DNA from: Paramecium sonneborni
Lineage: Eukaryota; Ciliophora; Oligohymenophorea; Peniculida; Parameciidae
Length of the DNA stretch: 64,000 nt
Assembly: GCA_905182985.1 (NCBI GenBank)
Contig: CAJJDN010000038.1
Coordinates: 572,440 to 636,439, forward strand
Reading direction: 5' to 3'
Both the position numbers and the translations under genes were made by a program. The number at the start of each line of letters is the position of its first letter. The stretch's first letter is position 1. The notes below the pieces were generated by a model. That model ran no database searches, was not told the DNA's origin, and saw only the letters and a program-made list of their open reading frames with translations. This document shows positions 12,990 to 24,212 of this stretch, piece by piece.

Positions 12990-13887
12990 TCATATTGCTA
13001 TATCTTTATAACTTTAATTTGCATTATAATCAAATGCCCATGGATTTATTAACAAAAATTCATTTGCTGCCTTTTTTAAATTAATATTTGAATATATATT
13101 CTTTGCATTTATTGGCGTTCTTTTTTTTTAATCATTTTTTATACTTAGTAAATGGATCAAATGTTAAAGGATCTATTTTAAATAGTTCATTTTTCTCATA
13201 AGAATATCCAGCTTCTGTTGTCCAAGGATCAATTAACAATTTTTATGTTAAATGGCATTTCAAATAATCAGGAATTTCTAAATCTGGTTTTTCGTTTATA
13301 ATATATTTGTCAATTTTTTTCAATGTTATCTATTTTTCATTCTCATTTAATCTATCATCTTTTTTTATTTCTTCTTATAATTGTTATACTATTTCTAAGT
13401 TCTTAATTCTAACCTCTTCCTATTAAATAAACCATTTCATCTTCTTTGCTTTATTTATTTTCTCATCAATCTCTTTCTCATATTCTTATTTTTTTTAACC
13501 AGCACAAAGTGTACGAGCTTTTATTTTATATAAATATATATTAACCTTTTAATATTCTAACTATTGCAATATCAATTTTAGAACTATCTAATTTATATTT
13601 TGCTAACATGCAAATTGATTATCCAACCAACATATGAGCTTTTATGTTTTTCTCATTTAATTAGACAGCTTCTGTTGCATCATCATATGATTCTTAATAT
13701 TTCTCTTAAATATAAAAACATAAAGCTCTATTTGAGTAATATACACTCTCAGTATTATCTTCCATCTAAATTCCATTTACAATAATACTATTGCTTCAGA
13801 ATATAATTTTATGGCATCATTATAATTTTCCAATTTGAATGCTTCATTACCTTTTTATTTGAGTTATTATGCTTTTGTTTATTACAT
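12990..13887 (-). CDS. CHIP/STUB1-like TPR-U-box E3 ubiquitin ligase
   Basis: 273 residues in four exons (introns 13766-13788, 13518-13545, 13120-13144; spliced length is a multiple of three). The N-terminus has TPR helices (LKQKGNEAFKLENYNDAIKLY, then SNRALCFY), followed by a charged coiled coil as in CHIP and a C-terminal U-box opening IPDYLKCHLTQKLLIDPW and ending FLLINPWAFDYN. CHIP binds Hsp70/Hsp90 C-termini and ubiquitinates their clients. The U-box lacks roughly eight residues of the usual loop before DPLTFDPFT. The middle intron begins GTTA rather than GTA. Homology across both domains makes the assignment firm. Confidence 0.85.
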
Positions 13888-14030
13888 AAATATTAATAAT
13901 AAAAAAATCTTCAAGTAGACAACTAAATTTAAATTCGATATTCATGTTTTATTTTTATATTCTCAATATTCCAGATTTCCTTTCTCTCATCTTTTTTAAT
14001 TCTAACTAATTTTCTATTTAACAGATTCAA

Positions 14031-16724
14031 TCATCTAATCAATTTAATAGTTTCAATACTCAAATCATCATCTCTTATAACTATATCTCTTCTATTTTAT
14101 ATCATTCCTAAATTACCAATAAGGATTTTTTAACATTTCAATCGTTTTTTCTTCTATATTCACTCAATGTTCCTCTTAACAAATAAAACCTTCATTCTTC
14201 CAATATAAAAAGATTATTTTATTATCGATGTTGAACCTTCTGTTAAATAAATTTTTACATCTTCAATCAGATGAATTATTCTATTTATTTTAAGATTAAA
14301 TATTTATAAATTATCATTCCTTCTTAACTTATCAAAGCATGTCCATTAAAATAACCTGTATTTTATTGCTTTTTCACATTACTGATTTGCATAAGTTGAA
14401 TTAGTATAAAATATTTAAAATTGTTAATAATAAATTTGTTAGCTTTATCATTTTATCTAAAACTAACTTTTTATTGAGGTTCTCTAGCAAGTGTTTTTTC
14501 TCTAACTATATTGTTTAATTTTGACATCTTTCTATGTTAGCTTATAATTTAATTTTACTTTTTATTTTTGTGATCATTTTCAAATCTTTTTCTCAATTTA
14601 CATTTTTTTTTTCTTCATCTCTCTGTGATTTAGTATCTTTTAATGTTCAATATTTTTTTACTATTAAATATGTTTCATTCTTTCACTTTTCTTTTGTTGT
14701 TAGATACCTTATTTTGTCTTTTGCAAGCAAATTACATTATTCAATGTGACTTTATTATCTTTTTCTCTTTTAGACTTGATTATTTTTGAAATTTCAATAT
14801 TTTTTAAGTTCTTTACTATTCAAATAATATTTAATAACACTCATCTTTGGTTGTATTAAAATTAAATTCTATTTTACATTTTAATTTATTATTATTAAAA
14901 ATTGGTTTTGTACATTCTAAATAGTTATTATGTTGTAACAATTTTTTTTAAACATAATTTTATATTTAAAACCTTCTTATGATTCTTATACTCTTTCAGA
15001 TAATGTAATTTTTATTGAAATAATTTTTATTTTTTCAATATATGAGTTATTTTTTACTATAATTTCAGTTCATATTTTTATTCTATATAAATTTATATAG
15101 TTTTTCTATTCCTTTTTTACGCTCTTTTTCTTATAATTTCCTTTTTTGATATCATAACTAACTCTTTCTCATTCTTTTTAGTAGTTTTCTTAGTCAATTA
15201 ATTTTAATTTTAATTTTTGTACTAATTATTCATTTATTTATTTTAAATCTCTCTTATCATACTCAATCGCTAATATTTCAATAGTAATCTTAATTACTTT
15301 TATGTTTATCTTTTTATCCTTTTTTCTATATCTTTTTTCTAAGATTTTTGTAATATTAAATAAATATTACTTTTATTATATTTCTATATTCTTTTCTANN
15401 NNNNNNNNNNNNNNNNNNNNNNNNNNNNNNNNNNNNNNNNNNNNNNNNNNNNNNNNNNNNNNNNNNNNNNNNNNNNNNNNNNNNNNNNNNNNNNNNNNNN
15501 NNNNNNNNNNNNNNNNNNNNNNNNNNNNNNNCATCTTCAATCAGATGAATTATTCTATTTATTTTAAGATTAAATATTTATAAATTATCATTCCTTCTTA
15601 ACTTATCAAAGCATGTCCATTAAAATAACCTGTATTTTATTGCTTTTTCACATTACTGATTTGCATAAGTTGAATTAGTATAAAATATTTAAAATTGTTA
15701 ATAATAAATTTGTTAGCTTTATCATTTTATCTAAAACTAACTTTTTATTGAGGTTCTCTAGCAAGTGTTTTTTCTCTAACTATATTGTTTAATTTTGACA
15801 TCTTTCTATGTTAGCTTATAATTTAATTTTACTTTTTATTTTTGTGATCATTTTCAAATCTTTTTCTCAATTTACATTTTTTTTTTCTTCATCTCTCTGT
15901 GATTTAGTATCTTTTAATGTTCAATATTTTTTTACTATTAAATATGTTTCATTCTTTCACTTTTCTTTTGTTGTTAGATACCTTATTTTGTCTTTTGCAA
16001 GCAAATTACATTATTCAATGTGACTTTATTATCTTTTTCTCTTTTAGACTTGATTATTTTTGAAATTTCAATATTTTTTAAGTTCTTTACTATTCAAATA
16101 ATATTTAATAACACTCATCTTTGGTTGTATTAAAATTAAATTCTATTTTACATTTTAATTTATTATTATTAAAAATTGGTTTTGTACATTCTAAATAGTT
16201 ATTATGTTGTAACAATTTTTTTTAAACATAATTTTATATTTAAAACCTTCTTATGATTCTTATACTCTTTCAGATAATGTAATTTTTATTGAAATAATTT
16301 TTATTTTTTCAATATATGAGTTATTTTTTACTATAATTTCAGTTCATATTTTTATTCTATATAAATTTATATAGTTTTTCTATTCCTTTTTTACGCTCTT
16401 TTTCTTATAATTTCCTTTTTTGATATCATAACTAACTCTTTCTCATTCTTTTTAGTAGTTTTCTTAGTCAATTAATTTTAATTTTAATTTTTGTACTAAT
16501 TATTCATTTATTTATTTTAAATCTCTCTTATCATACTCAATCGCTAATATTTCAATAGTAATCTTAATTACTTTTATGTTTATCTTTTTATCCTTTTTTC
16601 TATATCTTTTTTCTAAGATTTTTGTAATATTAAATAAATATTACTTTTATTATATTTCTATATTCTTTTCTATTTTTGAATTTTTTATTAATGAAAAGAA
16701 ATATAAATATTTAAGTTTAAACAT
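14031..16724 (-). CDS. Lys-rich coiled-coil protein, split by assembly gap
   Basis: A minus-strand set of open frames dense in Lys, Gln, Ile and Glu with heptad-like stretches (e.g. LEKKHLLENLNK, QQCEKAIKYRLFQ), ending at a TGA at 14031-14033. The probable start is at 16722-16724. At least two introns are needed; a 25-nt one beginning GTTAG restores frame near 14470. The span includes the 133-N gap and a false second copy of 14258-15398. In the repaired sequence the gene would run from 17891 through the 29-bp contig junction to 14031. No domain is recognised; a cytoskeletal role is plausible from composition only. Exon structure upstream is unresolved. Confidence 0.4.
15399..15531. other. Assembly gap (133 N)
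   Basis: A run of N separates two contigs whose ends carry the same sequence (14258-15398 equals 15532-16672). The gap is therefore a scaffolding artefact rather than missing sequence. Confidence 0.95.
15532..16672. repeat. False repeat: copy of 14258-15398
   Basis: Offset 1274. Line-by-line comparison shows identity in every stretch I compared. Perfect identity up to a gap edge indicates unmerged contig overlap, not a biological duplication. Confidence 0.9.
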
Positions 16725-16990
16725 TTACTAGATTGAATTGTTTTAATTATTATATGATTTCCAATTTTTTTTAATTCATTTTATTTCTATATAATTTAGC
16801 ATTCTTTTAATTTGATTGAGTATATATTAAAGATAATATTGGACTTGTATAAAATTTATAAAATTGAAAAAAGTTAAGATAAATATTTTATAAATAAAAT
16901 TATACTTGTTAAATTAAACATTAGTTTTAATAAATAATTAAGAATTGAAAGGGACTTCGAATTAATTTGAAATTTATAATATATCTGATA

Positions 16991-17505
16991 TCAATCCATA
17001 TATTCTAATTCTTAAAGTTCCCAATCTTCAAAGTTTCCATTAGGCAAATATCTTCTAATGATGAATGGTATTTTATTTTCATTCAATTCTTATTGAGCTA
17101 CTTAGATAGGATCAGTTGTTTCTTCTATAAAATGTTATATATAGTAAATACTTGGATCGACATATATAGGACTGTTTCTACTAATTTATAAAGCTCTTGT
17201 TCCAATAACTCTGGCACGCTCATATTTAGTTAAAAAAGGAGGAGTAACTCTTTCATTTTTAAGAACTCTTCTTCCTTTAGTTTATTATGTCATAGATCCT
17301 GTTCTAATAATCTAATCTTCTTCTTCATCTTCACTAGAATCTGAAGTCACAGATTTTTATTCATCTAATTATTTTAGAAGTATAAATTACTTTCTGATTC
17401 AGTAACATCTTAATCGTCAATAGGATCTCCAAAAGATGATTAAGATTATGAGATTCCATCTAAATCTGAGTTATCAATTTCTGGTTCACTATCATAATTA
17501 CTCAT
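16991..17505 (-). CDS. RPB6 (duplicate copy in redundant contig)
   Basis: Identical to the copy at 18158-18672 and lying in the middle contig, which is wholly redundant. Introns at 17365-17390 and 17125-17151. See the other copy for description. Confidence 0.85.
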
Positions 17506-17520
17506 TAATAAAAATATATA

Positions 17521-17706
17521 ATGGTAAAATTTGAAGATTTTTAGAAATTAACACCAAAAGAAAAGAAGAAAGCTATGGCAGATTTACATGATTTACGTGG
17601 GGCAACTTATTAAATTTATAAAGAGAAGGCATTCCATCATATTCAAAAAAAAGTGAATCCAAAACACAACTTTGGAATATATTCAGTCCCTAAATATTTT
17701 ATTTGA
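17521..17706 (+). CDS. 61-residue hypothetical protein (duplicate copy)
   Basis: Identical to the frame at 18688-18873; it exists twice only because of the contig redundancy. Confidence 0.5.
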
Positions 17707-17714
17707 TTTAATAT

Positions 17715-17809
17715 ATGGACCATTTCTTAAGATTCATTAATCCCCATGTCTTTTTGGGATGTGTACAATTCTTACAATTACAAACATCTAAAGAAAACGA
17801 AGCTCTTCT
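17715..17809 (+). CDS. eIF3e 5' fragment cut by gap (duplicate copy)
   Basis: First ~32 codons of the eIF3e gene, interrupted by the single N at 17810. The full gene begins at 18882. Confidence 0.7.
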
Positions 17810-17810
17810 N
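17810..17810. other. Assembly gap (single N)
   Basis: A single N joins two contigs. The sequence after it (17811-18976) repeats 16644-17809 exactly at offset 1167. Confidence 0.95.
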
Positions 17811-18157
17811 CTTTTATTATATTTCTATATTCTTTTCTATTTTTGAATTTTTTATTAATGAAAAGAAATATAAATATTTAAGTTTAAACATTTACTAGAT
17901 TGAATTGTTTTAATTATTATATGATTTCCAATTTTTTTTAATTCATTTTATTTCTATATAATTTAGCATTCTTTTAATTTGATTGAGTATATATTAAAGA
18001 TAATATTGGACTTGTATAAAATTTATAAAATTGAAAAAAGTTAAGATAAATATTTTATAAATAAAATTATACTTGTTAAATTAAACATTAGTTTTAATAA
18101 ATAATTAAGAATTGAAAGGGACTTCGAATTAATTTGAAATTTATAATATATCTGATA

Positions 18158-18672
18158 TCAATCCATATATTCTAATTCTTAAAGTTCCCAATCTTCAAAG
18201 TTTCCATTAGGCAAATATCTTCTAATGATGAATGGTATTTTATTTTCATTCAATTCTTATTGAGCTACTTAGATAGGATCAGTTGTTTCTTCTATAAAAT
18301 GTTATATATAGTAAATACTTGGATCGACATATATAGGACTGTTTCTACTAATTTATAAAGCTCTTGTTCCAATAACTCTGGCACGCTCATATTTAGTTAA
18401 AAAAGGAGGAGTAACTCTTTCATTTTTAAGAACTCTTCTTCCTTTAGTTTATTATGTCATAGATCCTGTTCTAATAATCTAATCTTCTTCTTCATCTTCA
18501 CTAGAATCTGAAGTCACAGATTTTTATTCATCTAATTATTTTAGAAGTATAAATTACTTTCTGATTCAGTAACATCTTAATCGTCAATAGGATCTCCAAA
18601 AGATGATTAAGATTATGAGATTCCATCTAAATCTGAGTTATCAATTTCTGGTTCACTATCATAATTACTCAT
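18158..18672 (-). CDS. RPB6: RNA polymerase I/II/III shared subunit RPB6
   Basis: 153 residues in three exons (introns 18532-18557 and 18292-18318). Acidic N-terminus (SSEDEEED), then the conserved core [20 protein letters not shown] and [20 protein letters not shown], the hallmark of eukaryotic RPB6 and archaeal RpoK. It is a small common subunit of RNA polymerases I, II and III that stabilises the clamp. The second intron is 27 nt and contains no in-frame TGA. Removing it gives VDPKETTDPIQVA, aligning with the family, whereas retaining it adds nine foreign residues. Its start codon lies only 15 nt from that of the divergent 61-residue gene. Confidence 0.95.
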
Positions 18673-18687
18673 TAATAAAAATATATA

Positions 18688-18873
18688 ATGGTAAAATTTG
18701 AAGATTTTTAGAAATTAACACCAAAAGAAAAGAAGAAAGCTATGGCAGATTTACATGATTTACGTGGGGCAACTTATTAAATTTATAAAGAGAAGGCATT
18801 CCATCATATTCAAAAAAAAGTGAATCCAAAACACAACTTTGGAATATATTCAGTCCCTAAATATTTTATTTGA
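18688..18873 (+). CDS. 61-residue hypothetical protein, Lys/His-rich
   Basis: Intron-free frame of 61 codons with normal protein composition (MVKFEDFQKLTPKEKKKAM...), basic, no signal peptide or membrane segment. I do not recognise it. It sits 15 nt downstream of the divergent RPB6 start codon and its TGA is followed only 8 nt later by the eIF3e ATG on the same strand. It could be an independent mini-gene, an upstream frame on the eIF3e mRNA, or a conserved small subunit. Confidence 0.6.
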
Positions 18874-18881
18874 TTTAATAT

Positions 18882-20122
18882 ATGGACCATTTCTTAAGAT
18901 TCATTAATCCCCATGTCTTTTTGGGATGTGTACAATTCTTACAATTACAAACATCTAAAGAAAACGAAGCTCTTCTCAATACAAGACTTTTTGAGAAATT
19001 AAAATAAATAGGTGTACCATAAGATAAAATTGATTAAATCATCCAACAAGATAATCTTTAAGGAAAACTTACATCAGTTACAGAATTACTTAAACTTAGA
19101 TAAAGAGCACTTATAGAATATGTCTAAGAAAATTTATGGACTGTTGAAGAAGCCTATTAAGCATTAATAATATTATTTGATTAAGGAGAATATGAAAGAG
19201 CTACAGAAATTGTAGATATTCTCTATCCATGTATTGAAGTTACTGAAAAATTAAGTCATTTAAAAAATGGATTTTTATGGGCTAGATTAGTAAATATTAT
19301 ATTTATCTATTCAGAATTGCAAATTAATTGCACTTTTTAAGAATACTAATTATGCTACATAATGTATTGAAACTATTAAAGAATTAATTAAATAGGAGGA
19401 TAAATTAAAATAAAATTTTAAATAAAGAGCTGATCTCTTACATGCAGGAATTTTAGTTTGTTTTATTTCTGATGATACTAATGCTTTCCTAGAACTTTTC
19501 TCTAGTGAACATTTCTTAGAAGTTGTTCATACTATTGCACCTTATTTATTATATTATTATACTATTGCATTATTAATCAATTAATAATTTATTGGTAATA
19601 TGAGTCTTGCCATCATTGGAAATAATGCAAATAAATCTATTAAATCATTCCATTTACTTAATTATATTGAAGAAATCATTGTTAGATTTCAATTCGATAA
19701 TGCTATTAAAATGATCAATCATATTTCATAAGAAATTGATTAAGATTTTATTGTCAAATCTAAAAAAGAATTTATTATTAATGCTTGTAAACTCTATTTC
19801 TTTTCAACTTATATCAAAATCTTTAATGGAGTCTAAATTAAGTATATTTCCACCCTCATTTTATTAGACAATTTTCATCCTATTTATAACTCAATGAAGA
19901 AAACACTGAATCATGGTTAGTTAATGCAATTAGAACTTTAAATATCAATGCAAAAATTGATGGAGATAAAATTATTGTACAAAAATAAGATACAAATGCA
20001 CAAAATACATAAGTAATAATTTATATATATAAATATATTAGTTATTAAAATAATTAAGAGATTTACAACCAAAATCTAATATGTTAATGTCAAACCTTTA
20101 AAGAATTATTGTTAATAAATGA
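18882..20122 (+). CDS. EIF3E: Translation initiation factor eIF3 subunit e (INT6)
   Basis: 386 residues in four exons (introns 19290-19314, 19842-19867, 20013-20041; spliced length is a multiple of three). The N-terminus (MDHFLRFINPHVFLGCVQFL) matches the eIF3e PINT-leading helix. The PCI domain carries KKEFIINACKLYFFSTY and ESWLVNAIRTLNINAKIDG, closely following the animal ESWIVNLIRNARLDAKID pattern. It is a subunit of the eIF3 complex that recruits the 40S ribosome to mRNA. The first 32 codons are also present as an artefact copy at 17715. Expression could depend on the 61-codon frame ending 8 nt upstream. Confidence 0.9.
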
Positions 20123-20224
20123 ATCATCTATATTATTGCAATCAATAAAATAATTTATATTTAATACCTTACTAACCTTCTTTATTTATATTCTCAGTTA
20201 TATATATATTATTTTAATTAAATA

Positions 20225-21851
20225 TCATAATTAAGTATTTGTGCAATTCATTAGTAATTTCAAAATTTCTTCATTAAATTCATTGAAATCAAAATTTTTT
20301 GAGTTATAATCAGGTAACAAACGAATCTATTAATTCAACTTCTCACATGATTCTTTTTAATTTCTTCTATTATAATACATTTTTTCAATAAGTCTGCATT
20401 ATTCGGTCTTCTTATTTGAGTTTAATTTCAAAGTATCTGATATATTCATAAACATTTCATTTAACTTATTAATAAGATCAGCATTATTATTTTTCTTTTA
20501 ATGAATTTTAAACATCATTTTATCTGTATTATTTCCTATTTCCATTACATGTTATGAGATTTTTTACCTCAAATTTACGATTGGTTTACAAATTAAATTG
20601 ATAAATATAAGACTTAAACAAAATAAGATTATAGCTAAACCAAATATTATAAGAACAGCAAACCCATATTAAAGTAAAAATACACTTTAATTATCTAAAA
20701 TTTTTTGTTCTAAAATATATTAAGCCGTAAGATTTGTAAATCTATTTTATTATAAAATAAACATTACAAAATCAGAGTTAAATTTTCTTTTTTAAATTTC
20801 TTGCATTTTAAATTTACGAATTACTCATACACTTTATTATATAGTGTCAATAAAGAACCTTCATTTGTTTTAGATTAAAGTGATTAATCTTAATTTGCTT
20901 TATATTCAATTTCCTTCCAATCATTTAAATTGAAACCAGTTTTTGTTTCATTATAAATGTACAAAATTTCCATATCATTTGTTTAATTTTCCAAACCATT
21001 ATACATAACTTAACCTTAAGAGTTTATTAATAAAACATTAAATTTTATTTTTTGTAGATATGGGTCGGTTATAAATAATACTGTTTTCAAAATTCCAAAA
21101 AATTCTCTTTAATTATTGAATAATGATTGAGTAATTGAAAAACTATATTATTAAGTACCGTACATAATCTAATAAACATCTGTAAAAAAAAAAAACTCAT
21201 TTTATGTTATATTAACTTATTCCATATGATTTTTATACCTAAATATATAATTAATTATACCATATTCTTTCTTAGGGGTTATAATCTTTAACTAATAATC
21301 CTGCTGGATATAATGAATCAAATATTATTGAACTTATGTCTACCACTTATAAAAAATTAGGCAATTAAATATTGAATAGTTATGAATACTAATCAAGTTG
21401 TGTAAGTCCCTTGATTAATAGAGTTATGTTCTTATTATTTCTCATCTATTCATATAAGTCGCTGTGTATTTATTAACAAAACTATGGAATATTTTTATTA
21501 TATTTTGTTTTTTCGTAATCATCTTATGTTAGGCAAAGATCTAAATTATCTTTTACAATGAATTTATCTTAGTTGTTAGCAAAGTAAAATAAAAAAGAAG
21601 CAATATTATCAATAAGTTAAATGCCTAAATTTTTATTATTTTTTACTTCTTTAATGCTTTGTGATTAAATAAGATTCTACTTGTTTCCCTATACAATCAA
21701 TCTATTTAATGTCTGTAGTATTCATCATAATATTTGACGATTCTAAGCTGATGTAATAAAATATTGAGGCCTCTATATAAATTCCCAAGGCGCAAACGCT
21801 TAAAACTAATAACAAGATTATTATATCAAGAATTATTATTTAAGATTTCAT
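20225..21851 (-). CDS. Cache-domain membrane sensor with HAMP-like linker
   Basis: About 520 residues. N-terminal membrane anchor (IIILDIIILLLVLSVCALGIY), a long extracellular region with Cache features (YPAGLLVKDYN, ERIWYKNH, FGILKTVLFITDPY), a second membrane helix (FAVLIIFGLAIILFCLSLIF), a HAMP-like segment (CKPIVNLRQKISQHV) and a short cytoplasmic tail with no catalytic domain. Cache domains bind small extracellular ligands. Introns 21239-21260 and 20742-20767 are convincing. One more frame junction between the anchor and the Cache region (about 21670-21760) is unresolved: splicing or a one-base indel. The absence of a kinase or cyclase output domain is unusual. Confidence 0.7.
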
Positions 21852-21954
21852 CTTGAACTCTCTAAATAAAGAACAAATGAACATGCCTTATAAAATAGGG
21901 TGATTTAAAAATTTTAATTTATAAAATTTGATGTTTATTAATTAAAAAAAAACG

Positions 21955-22950
21955 ATGATTAAATATACAATTGAATTAGGGCCAAACTAATAGATGTAAT
22001 TAATTAAACAAGAAAATTCTAAGAAGAAAACTCAATAGAGATAATTTTTAATTAAATCTGTAAACAACTTTGATTTTTTGTATAATTTTTTTGATCTATA
22101 TTCAAAGATAAATGATAACATTAAAGAGATTAATTTAATCTACTATAAACTAAGTAATGAGTGTTTTGCTGAAGATTAAATTATAGCATTTATTACAAGA
22201 TTTCTTTATTATAAATTTTTTCTAACTGTTTCTTCATAATTCAACATTATCAACATAAATATCCAATTATATAATAACATATCTTATTCATTTCTTAAAA
22301 GCCATAAAGAAGAACAATAAATTTCTAATTATAACTAACACGAATGCTCAATTATGTTAAATATTAATATTCAGTAGATGATTATTGTCTAATTGTATTG
22401 GCCAACTAAGTTTTCTTTTGAAGATTTATCCTTTTATTATTTTGTAAGGAAAATTATGAAATAAATAACTTCCATTTTTCTTAAAAAGATTTTATAATAA
22501 AAAAGCAAAAATAGTTCTAATTTTCTTCAAAGCTTCATCATATTCAAATCAGATTTATTTCTCTTTAAAGAAAATCTTTAATAATATAATATTTTTATTT
22601 TATTGTAATAATTTTCAATAATTATTTTGATTATGTTTCTCATAATGAAATTTGAAATTTAAAAAAAAATTAAAGTCCATTAAGGGATAAAAATGGAATG
22701 TTTGATTAGAATAAAAAATAAAATTGTCATTAATCCATGTTTGAATTTAATACCTAAATTTATTGAACAAGATGAAATAAAAAATAATATAATCAATCCC
22801 CACTAAATTTTTCTAGTATTTCAATTGCATTAGTATCTCCCTAGCTTAGAAATGCATGCATAGCATTAGCATATCTTTATTTTTATTGGAAAAGTTATAA
22901 TTCTTTTTTATAAATTAAAAAGTCATACCTAAAGAATCGTATTTTTTTGA
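21955..22950 (+). CDS. Hypothetical protein, 331 residues
   Basis: Single open frame without TGA; an alternative in-frame ATG lies at 21931. Starts MIKYTIELGPNQQMQLIKQE, then Ile/Phe/Asn-rich with short hydrophobic stretches (IIILIMFLIMKF). No domain recognised. It lies 80-104 nt from the divergent Cache gene. Its 3' end overlaps the convergent NT-C2 gene by 158 nt, so the true stop may be earlier through an unrecognised intron. Confidence 0.5.
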
Positions 22951-24175
22951 TAAAATTTCAAACTATTGTTCGTATTCATTTTTTTCTCTTTATAATTGAT
23001 CATATTCAGCTTTGAAAGAAAATAATTTTGATTAATTTTCTAATAAGTCATCATTTGATTTTTCTATCATTTTTTGATATTCAGCAATACGTTTATCGTT
23101 TTCGTCATCATTTTCTAATTCTTAGATTCTTTCTCTGCAATCTATTAATTATTAATTTTAAATGGTTAATTTATTTTTTAGATCTTGATTTTCTTTTCTA
23201 ATTCTAGAAGCTGATTATTCAAGTTCAAATAATTATTCTTTCAAATTAGTATTTGCTTAATTTAACAATTCAATTTTTTAATCAATGTTTTCTTATTTAG
23301 ATCTTTAAGATTATTAATTTTTGAGTTATTCAATTTCTAATTCTAAATTTGTACATTTTTAACAAGGAAGTTGTTTATTTTTTTGAATTTATTTTAATTG
23401 TTCTAGAATAGAAATATAATCATAATTACCTATTTAAAATAGAAATTCATAACATTTTTGACAATCTTAAGGTTAAACAGTTTGAGTTTCTTAATTAGAT
23501 TTAGAGGAATATGTATTAAGCATAGCATCTTATTATAATTTTGTTTAATTTAATAATTATTGTATGTAGATTGATTATTATTAATTTTAAGCTCTTAAAT
23601 TTGAATGTTCTTCTTGTAATCTAACATTATCTTCTTTTAAAAGTTTATTCTGTTAGTCTAATAATGTAATTTAAGCTTTGGATTGATCTTCCCTAACTGT
23701 ATTTAGTGATTTGAATACTATTATTTATATTGGCCTCTGGTGTTTTAGATCTTTGATCTTGACTCAAGAAATTAATTGTGTATGATAGTGTAGCATTAGA
23801 ATCTGGACATTTGGCTAGAGATGAGATTTCGTCAATTTTTCCTTTTTTTTAATTTAGATAGGATGAGAAATCGATTTCAATTTAGCCAGCATTTTTCATA
23901 CCTTTTTCATATTTAATAAGAATAATCAAGGTTCCCATTTTCTTCTGATATTCTTTTTATTTAACATCGTAATAGAGTGTAGCTGGTAACTTAAGTATTT
24001 ATTCAATTTTGGCACACTTGTTAATTAATTAGACAGGTTATGTTTAAGCTTTTCTATCACCCCTTTAGAATACTATCATAACTTCACAGTTTGGAACAGA
24101 TATGTTAATATTGAGTTGATGAATATTGACTTCAATTAAGGCTTTATTTTCTGATGTACCCGCATGTTTAAACAT
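22793..24175 (-). CDS. NT-C2 domain plus coiled-coil protein
   Basis: 444 residues in three exons (introns 23697-23718 and 22903-22928). Residues 1-150 form an N-terminal-type C2 domain (MFKHAGTSENKALIEVNIHQ ... KGKIDEISSLAKCPDSNATL), as in EEIG1/EHBP1-type proteins, which binds membranes without calcium. The rest is Gln/Glu-rich coiled coil (KLLKEDNVRLQEEHSNLRAQ) with a CxxC pair near ELPCKKCTNLE-type sequence in the middle. The C-terminus is EILEKFSGD. A membrane-tethering or ciliary scaffold role is an inference from the architecture. Confidence 0.75.
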
Positions 24176-24212
24176 TATTAATAATTTTAATAAAATATAT
24201 AATTATTTAAAT

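Larger units (their letters stand above)
17811..18976. repeat. False repeat: copy of 16644-17809
   Basis: An 1166-bp identical copy abutting the single-N gap. Together with the other false repeat, the middle contig 15532-17809 is entirely covered by its neighbours, which themselves share 29 bp (15370-15398 equals 17811-17839). Confidence 0.9.

Noticed and set aside
14534..16023. Two identical 71-codon plus-strand frames at 14534 and 15808, as if from a tandem gene duplication
   Set aside because: They are antisense shadows of the coiled-coil gene and are identical only because of the duplicated contig ends.
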